Shown in pieces: positions 7,801 to 8,334 of a DNA stretch of 8,334 nt. The notes below the pieces were generated by a model. The model saw only the letters and a program-made list of their open reading frames with translations. It ran no database searches and was not told where the DNA came from. The stretch spans positions 1 to 8,334 of the forward strand of contig JAITAX010000040.1 in NCBI GenBank assembly GCA_031283865.1, in the 5' to 3' direction. Each line of letters starts with the position of its first letter. The stretch's first letter is position 1. The translations under genes and the position numbers were made by a program. This DNA comes from Eubacteriales Family XIII. Incertae Sedis bacterium. Lineage in GTDB: Bacteria; Bacillota; Clostridia; Peptostreptococcales; Anaerovoracaceae.

Positions 7801-8168
7801 CCCATTTGAATCTGAAACAGGGCGGAGAAGCCCGTTTCGGAATAGATGCGGCGCGACAGAAAGGCCGCGCCCCCCTTGGACCTGCTCGTCGGCGAGACGT
7901 TGATCGATCCCGCGTGCGCGCCCGTCGTGACCAAGGAGGAATAGCCCGTCAGCTTGATCGCCTTGTCCAGCCCGACGGAGGTGTTGCCCGCGTTGAAGCC
8001 GCCGGGCCGCACGTCGAGGAATACCGTGCGTTCGATGGATTCCGCAGCCGAGGCTGCGGGCGGCGGAATCGCCGGCGTGAGCGTGAGCAGAAGCGCCGAA
8101 GCGAGCAGTGCGGCAAAGACGCGGCGCGGTGCGGTATGCGCGGATGAGAAAGTCCTTTGTGGTTTCAT
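1857..8168 (-). CDS. Giant SLH-anchored surface protein with N-terminal L-type lectin domain and tandem Ig-like repeats (probable adhesin)
   Basis: This 2103-residue exported protein is probably displayed at the cell wall. Residues 1-41 are a signal peptide (RR, long hydrophobic run, PPPAASA before the cut). Residues about 50-298 resemble bacterial legume-type lectins: ADGWCFVVA, GIKNSYAFLYDTFYN and YYIGFTAS, with the conserved Asp/Asn (D135, D169, N173) that bind sugar and metal in that family. After a proline linker (327-333) comes a long series of beta modules: an SbsA/Big_5-like Ig domain (about 431-537), three ~145-residue repeats (539-677, 783-931, 1052-1206) whose first halves look like DUF4073, three ~100-residue modules ending PxxGLxxGxYxATV (684-782, 1207-1292, 1767-1877), further Ig-like stretches (935-1049, 1296-1406), an unassigned region (1410-1690) and an InlB-B-repeat-like domain (1691-1763). 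An acidic, proline-containing linker (1884-1912) leads to three SLH domains (1913-2090), which in known proteins bind pyruvylated wall polymers. Sugar-dependent adhesion is inferred; the ligand is unknown. The start is ATG 8168, preceded by AGGAG; an upstream ATG at 8291 is rejected. Confidence 0.93.
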   Translation of the reverse strand: MKPQRTFSSAHTAPRRVFAALLASALLLTLTPAIPPPAASAAESIERTVFLDVRPGGFNAGNTSVGLDKAIKLTGYSSLVTTGAHAGSINVSPTSRSKGGAAFLSRRIYSETGFSALFQIQMGTYVAATGYGAADGWCFVVARDSNTVGVSGGNMAYTGIKNSYAFLYDTFYNPAYPKGNAAACHPADKVPLVSRGEDGIRNEAEDQAGSVLYAPASGIKYNNAENYTIYGWVDYNSKDGTMKFYLNDTPTKPADPISIINANIEEKLGSQYYIGFTASAGGSFQETFLQQFYVFNEYAPSVQFNAAGNNIILSEDSPNAEIVEDYTPPTPPVIAQQTEGMTPTLMRFTMGGSEDRNGVRKYQYRIGADPVWHDYADADDGHFILDGSQAVATPIVQGGGVTVYARALDSGGNISEETAAELRYTVTPKPALTAPANGATNVYPENAREIVLSFASEINAVTVGSVAVRDGTNDIPFAGGHVMPNDPRWDASHGKLTLPFLGAVDYGKTYTVTVSGFVNTSGNAMNPATQTFTFSTIGREATPAAGIDYANERLTGLAAGTVYRINGGEYTAAAGGIAIDDAWFGSQIEIVKPGTASSAESAAQAPNIPARPAAPQIASIPGYITGTDGGMEYATSASASAWATCAAGSTPLTDGRYYVRYKSTASAFKSAATAVDVAAQTFTLNVTAPTFVAVSAGYAPVGAQNLSIRSSGNTAATITGVSSSEPLKFTVGGSGSGVAAGGSIATWTVQPATGLPVGVHTATVTVAYTGGRTATAQLSLAVREATPAVVIDYANEQLKDFAQGALYTVNGVSRTTGAGKMEITNDQLGATLEIVKTNANTALNSLPQSLPIPPRPAAPTGVSKVDEVYAGENGSLTGIVAAGMEYRHAGGAWQNAAESVIAGLAPGVYQVRTKATDGSFCGAAAQYTIKASKNYKVTVFASPPPTDAADRGADGRSDTKYITLTFDKTVAGLTSKYVEINEISNAVVTSVTPENGTTPNTQWRVGIKVLKNKEDATVRIFNWTDAAGNMYTVNTTSPGYVEPSVTVYKAVPETTPAAILNYQDETFTGLVTNARYAINGAERQATGSELSITEFIEAAGTGTATFTLSVVKMGGEKTVDSEPQILELPKRLPAPAGIAAVQPAEPGLNGKISGVNGTMEYRASSSASWTLVTGNSIDNLLGTYYVRTAASTVAPFAFHSKPASVTICTYGAIDFGDVYEGYAPVGAKTAPSVTDAVSAALTGTNADCFVTSAAIAVMPKDGLSAGKYTATVEFKNASDASLGQYDISFAVHKKAEIRSATPSVNTTTGLTDSVTISFEHAIALDYSDVVVQGGAVKTGNDFTAVSGDKKTYTLAVTPLLSAADGAAIKIKINLESNNLKDDYAYQLARSGGEALASNEEARVRIPRAIESASVTPNVAGFSSGVLQFTLKRGTAGNPYYPINVDAIEEKPSSPDPYSGKIKIRYKDSSDELTGKITEVARVDADLSPDATTGKLRGYTYRVLFIPTRAGEVEIFLPGFGINEWFPVENAIVKEAHSFSEASYFLSETGRNFLTSLSDTHQNLSAINLDPSNDPNARPYAAPAYTLRLDKESDDWTLEAFYVDGRRLTEKSYPGPNDDPATYFTVGNETNRPYIFDGDPKSNLAKQLTVTLPAGWTNKNGTHTFHAVLKKNSTAEYSAAIGKIEISGIVPIYTLTVENGTGSGEYPAGARVQIAGREPASGEAFVKWTITLPEASVSLLRPPTARIATITMPMEDATFTANYGAAPIWGISLDAATLAFPTANYGYGAVAPATIRVTNTGSRPTGRLAAELTAGDADSFTLSSGVIDSIAVGGSATFTAVPKQGLASGSYVATVTVSGDATQYGGSFEKTVALYFTVSSAGSAFAPSTDGYLPETKPEPASEDNGAPDAGGVNPFIDVHADDWFYDDVEYAYERGLFTGTSENTFSPALPMTRAMFVTVLYRLAGSPGGGEEAIFTDVMRGTWYAEAVDWAAQNRIADGIGDRLFAPDAAITREQMAALLLRYARPAERKLPVLRPFIAFADEGDISEYASEAIETLYCAGIINGRPGNLFDPKGIATRAEVAAMLHRFMEATKTAAATETAD
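1899..2432 (-). other. Three SLH domains, cell-wall anchor
   Basis: Residues 1913-1965, 1974-2024 and 2037-2090 are three SLH domains. Each has an opening F-D/A-D/E core (NPFIDVHADDWFYDDV, IFTDVMRGTWYAEAV, FIAFADEGDISEYA), a G-F-P/D turn and the TRA(E)-type motif: MTRAM, ITREQ, ATRAE. The first copy has methionine where the conserved glutamate normally lies. SLH triplets bind pyruvylated secondary wall polymers in Bacillota or peptidoglycan in outer-membrane relatives, so this end should be at the wall. Confidence 0.92.
2538..2870 (-). repeat. Beta module A, copy 3 (residues 1767-1877)
   Basis: The third and C-terminal copy reads LAFPTANYGYGAVAP, IRVTNTGSRPTG, DADSFTLSSG, then PKQGLASGSYVATVTV. 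It is the clearest match to the general pattern and sits directly before the linker to the SLH domains. Confidence 0.65.
2878..3096 (-). other. InlB B-repeat-like domain of the surface protein
   Basis: Residues 1691-1763 read IYTLTVENGTGSGEYPAGARV...GEAFVKWTI...ATITMPMEDATFTANY. The order YTLTV-NGTGSG-YPAG-F-KW-TMP-D-TFTANY is the signature of the divergent InlB B-repeat (Flg_new_2-like) family found in many Gram-positive surface proteins, where it forms a small beta module in stalks. Confidence 0.75.
4293..4550 (-). repeat. Beta module A, copy 2 (residues 1207-1292)
   Basis: Shares FGDVYEGYAPVGAK and PKDGLSAGKYTATVEF with copy 1. The seven codons for GYAPVGA are identical to copy 1 at 20 of 21 bases (4488-4508 versus 6060-6080). 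The middle part is shorter than in copy 1. Confidence 0.65.
4551..5015 (-). repeat. Tandem module R, copy 3 (residues 1052-1206)
   Basis: Third and most diverged copy: PETTPAAILNYQDE, ARYAINGAER, hinge ELPKRLPAPAGI, then GTMEYRASSSASW...GTYYVRTAASTVAPF. It carries a slightly longer middle part than copies 1 and 2 and is separated from copy 2 by an unrelated Ig-like stretch (residues 935-1049). Confidence 0.72.
5376..5822 (-). repeat. Tandem module R, copy 2 (residues 783-931)
   Basis: Second copy: REATPAVVIDYANE, LYTVNG, hinge LPIPPRPAAP, then GMEYRHAGGAW...PGVYQVRTKATDGSF. The codons for REATPA match those of copy 1 at 16 of 18 bases, which suggests internal duplication and not convergence. 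Confidence 0.75.
5823..6119 (-). repeat. Beta module A, copy 1 (residues 684-782)
   Basis: A ~100-residue beta module: FVAVSAGYAPVGAQ near the start, an N/S-rich middle (SSGNTAATITG) and the closing motif VQPATGLPVGVHTATVTV. It looks like the Ig-like 'anchor' modules common in clostridial wall proteins (ASH/DUF1573-like); the exact family is uncertain. Confidence 0.65.
6138..6554 (-). repeat. Tandem module R, copy 1 (residues 539-677)
   Basis: First of three related ~145-residue units. It opens with REATPAAGIDYANE and YRINGGEY, passes through a proline-rich hinge (NIPARPAAP) and ends GGMEYATSASASAW...GRYYVRYKSTASAF. The first half resembles DUF4073; the second half is a beta unit that asks for a name. 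Copies 1 and 2 share REATPA and IDYANE exactly. Confidence 0.75.
7275..8021 (-). other. L-type (legume-like) lectin domain of the surface protein
   Basis: Residues about 50-298 follow the order seen in bacterial L-type lectin domains: an early VGLDKAIKLTG strand, FSALFQIQM, the ADG motif with D135, a glycine-rich loop (GVSGGNMAYTGI), the FLYDTFYN strand with D169 and N173, a variable loop, then YTIYGWVDYNSKDGTMKFYL and QYYIGFTASAGG. In the family the two Asp and the Asn contact sugar and Ca/Mn ions. Two cysteines, C138 and C184, fall in the domain and could form a disulfide. Assignment is by motif recognition and not by a profile search. Confidence 0.75.
8046..8168 (-). other. Sec signal peptide of the surface protein
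   Basis: Residues 1-41 have a basic N-region (K2, R5, R15, R16), a hydrophobic core (VFAALLASALLLTL) and a small-residue cleavage site, ASA before AES. This supports export by the Sec route and also confirms the choice of ATG 8168, since the signal peptide begins at the correct distance from it. Confidence 0.88.
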
Positions 8169-8176
8169 GGCGGCGA

Positions 8177-8182
8177 CTCCTA
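8177..8182 (-). promoter_or_regulatory. Ribosome binding site of the surface-protein gene
   Basis: On the minus strand TAGGAG ends eight bases before ATG 8168. It decides the start against the in-frame ATG at 8291, whose extra 41 codons would run through the promoter and give a hydrophobic but non-signal N-terminus. Confidence 0.85.
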
Positions 8183-8229
8183 TAAGAACTTCATATGATA
8201 CATTTCCTTGGGTGTATGCCTTTATATGT

Positions 8230-8258
8230 ATTTTCTCATGAGAGCGGGTAAATGTCAA
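8230..8258 (-). promoter_or_regulatory. Promoter of the surface-protein gene (sigma-A type, extended -10)
   Basis: On the minus strand a perfect -35 box TTGACA (8253-8258) is followed by a 17-base spacer and GAAAAT (8230-8235), four of six matches to TATAAT. The spacer ends in TGA, giving an extended -10. Transcription would start near 8223, leaving a leader of about 55 bases. Confidence 0.7.
8234..8243. promoter_or_regulatory. Perfect 10-base palindrome over the -10/spacer
   Basis: TCTCATGAGA is its own reverse complement and overlaps the edge of the -10 box and the extended -10 element of the surface-protein promoter. That is where a repressor would sit, but a 10-base palindrome can also arise by chance. 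Confidence 0.3.
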
Positions 8259-8296
8259 TTGCGTGATGGCAAAAAGCGCGAAATTTAACATTTCCG

Positions 8297-8307
8297 GTTA
8301 CTACTCA
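8297..8307 (-). repeat. TGAGTAGTAAC motif, copy upstream of the surface-protein gene
   Basis: On the minus strand this is identical over 11 bases to 18-28, again pointing toward the downstream gene, and ends 38 bases before the -35 box. Confidence 0.55.
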
Positions 8308-8322
8308 GATACTTCAATCGAA

Positions 8323-8330
8323 ACTACTCA
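8323..8330 (-). repeat. TGAGTAGT motif, second copy upstream of the surface-protein gene
   Basis: An eight-base core TGAGTAGT on the minus strand, 23 bases upstream of the previous copy and in the same orientation, followed by TTC instead of AAC. Paired spacing of about two helical turns is what a direct-repeat operator would show. Confidence 0.45.
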
Positions 8331-8334
8331 AACG

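Noticed and set aside
8169..8291. Upstream start at 8291 extending the adhesin by 41 residues
   Set aside because: It would place coding sequence over the TTGACA promoter and ribosome site, and the signal peptide would no longer be at the N-terminus. ATG 8168 has AGGAG at eight bases.
18..8307. Inverted TGAGTAGTAAC copies at both window ends as terminal repeats of a mobile element
   Set aside because: No transposase, integrase or target-site duplication is visible between or beside them, and the genes inside are ordinary chromosomal types; a shared upstream motif is the simpler reading.

Overview
The window reads as chromosomal DNA from a GC-rich, motile, SLH-bearing bacterium. The most likely group is a Bacillota/Clostridia-type anaerobe; Negativicutes or Synergistota cannot be excluded. 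The grounds are strong AGGAG-type ribosome sites, sigma-A-like promoters (a TATAAT box; a TTGACA box), a CheV protein of the Gram-positive pattern, and a very large secreted protein with C-terminal S-layer homology (SLH) domains. No RNA gene, CRISPR array, transposase or phage gene was seen.

Layout: (1) Bases 1-178 are a leader with a perfect TATAAT box and a short GC-rich hairpin. They precede cheV (179-1099, +), a CheW-receiver fusion used in chemotaxis. (2) Bases 1100-1219 lie between convergent genes and carry a strong GC-rich terminator hairpin. (3) 1220-1786 (-) encodes a 188-residue HD-domain phosphohydrolase of unknown substrate. (4) 1857-8168 (-), about three quarters of the window, encodes a 2103-residue exported surface protein. 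In order it has a signal peptide, an L-type (legume-like) lectin domain, many Ig-like beta modules including three copies of a ~145-residue repeat and three copies of a second ~100-residue module, an InlB-B-repeat-like domain, an acidic/proline linker and three SLH domains. (5) Bases 8169-8334 hold its promoter (TTGACA, 17-base spacer, extended -10) and two copies of a TGAGTAGT motif. A third copy lies upstream of cheV in the same orientation relative to its gene.

How the genes relate: the giant protein looks like a cell-wall-anchored adhesin, with the sugar-binding head held out on a stalk of beta modules and anchored by SLH domains. The HD gene lies 70 bases downstream on the same strand with no terminator visible between, so it may be co-transcribed, although no functional link is evident. 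cheV is transcribed convergently to these two and is a separate unit. The shared TGAGTAGT motif is the only sequence-level hint that cheV and the adhesin gene could respond to a common factor; it could equally be a dispersed intergenic repeat. Most other open frames, including a 695-codon one, are antisense shadows of these three genes.
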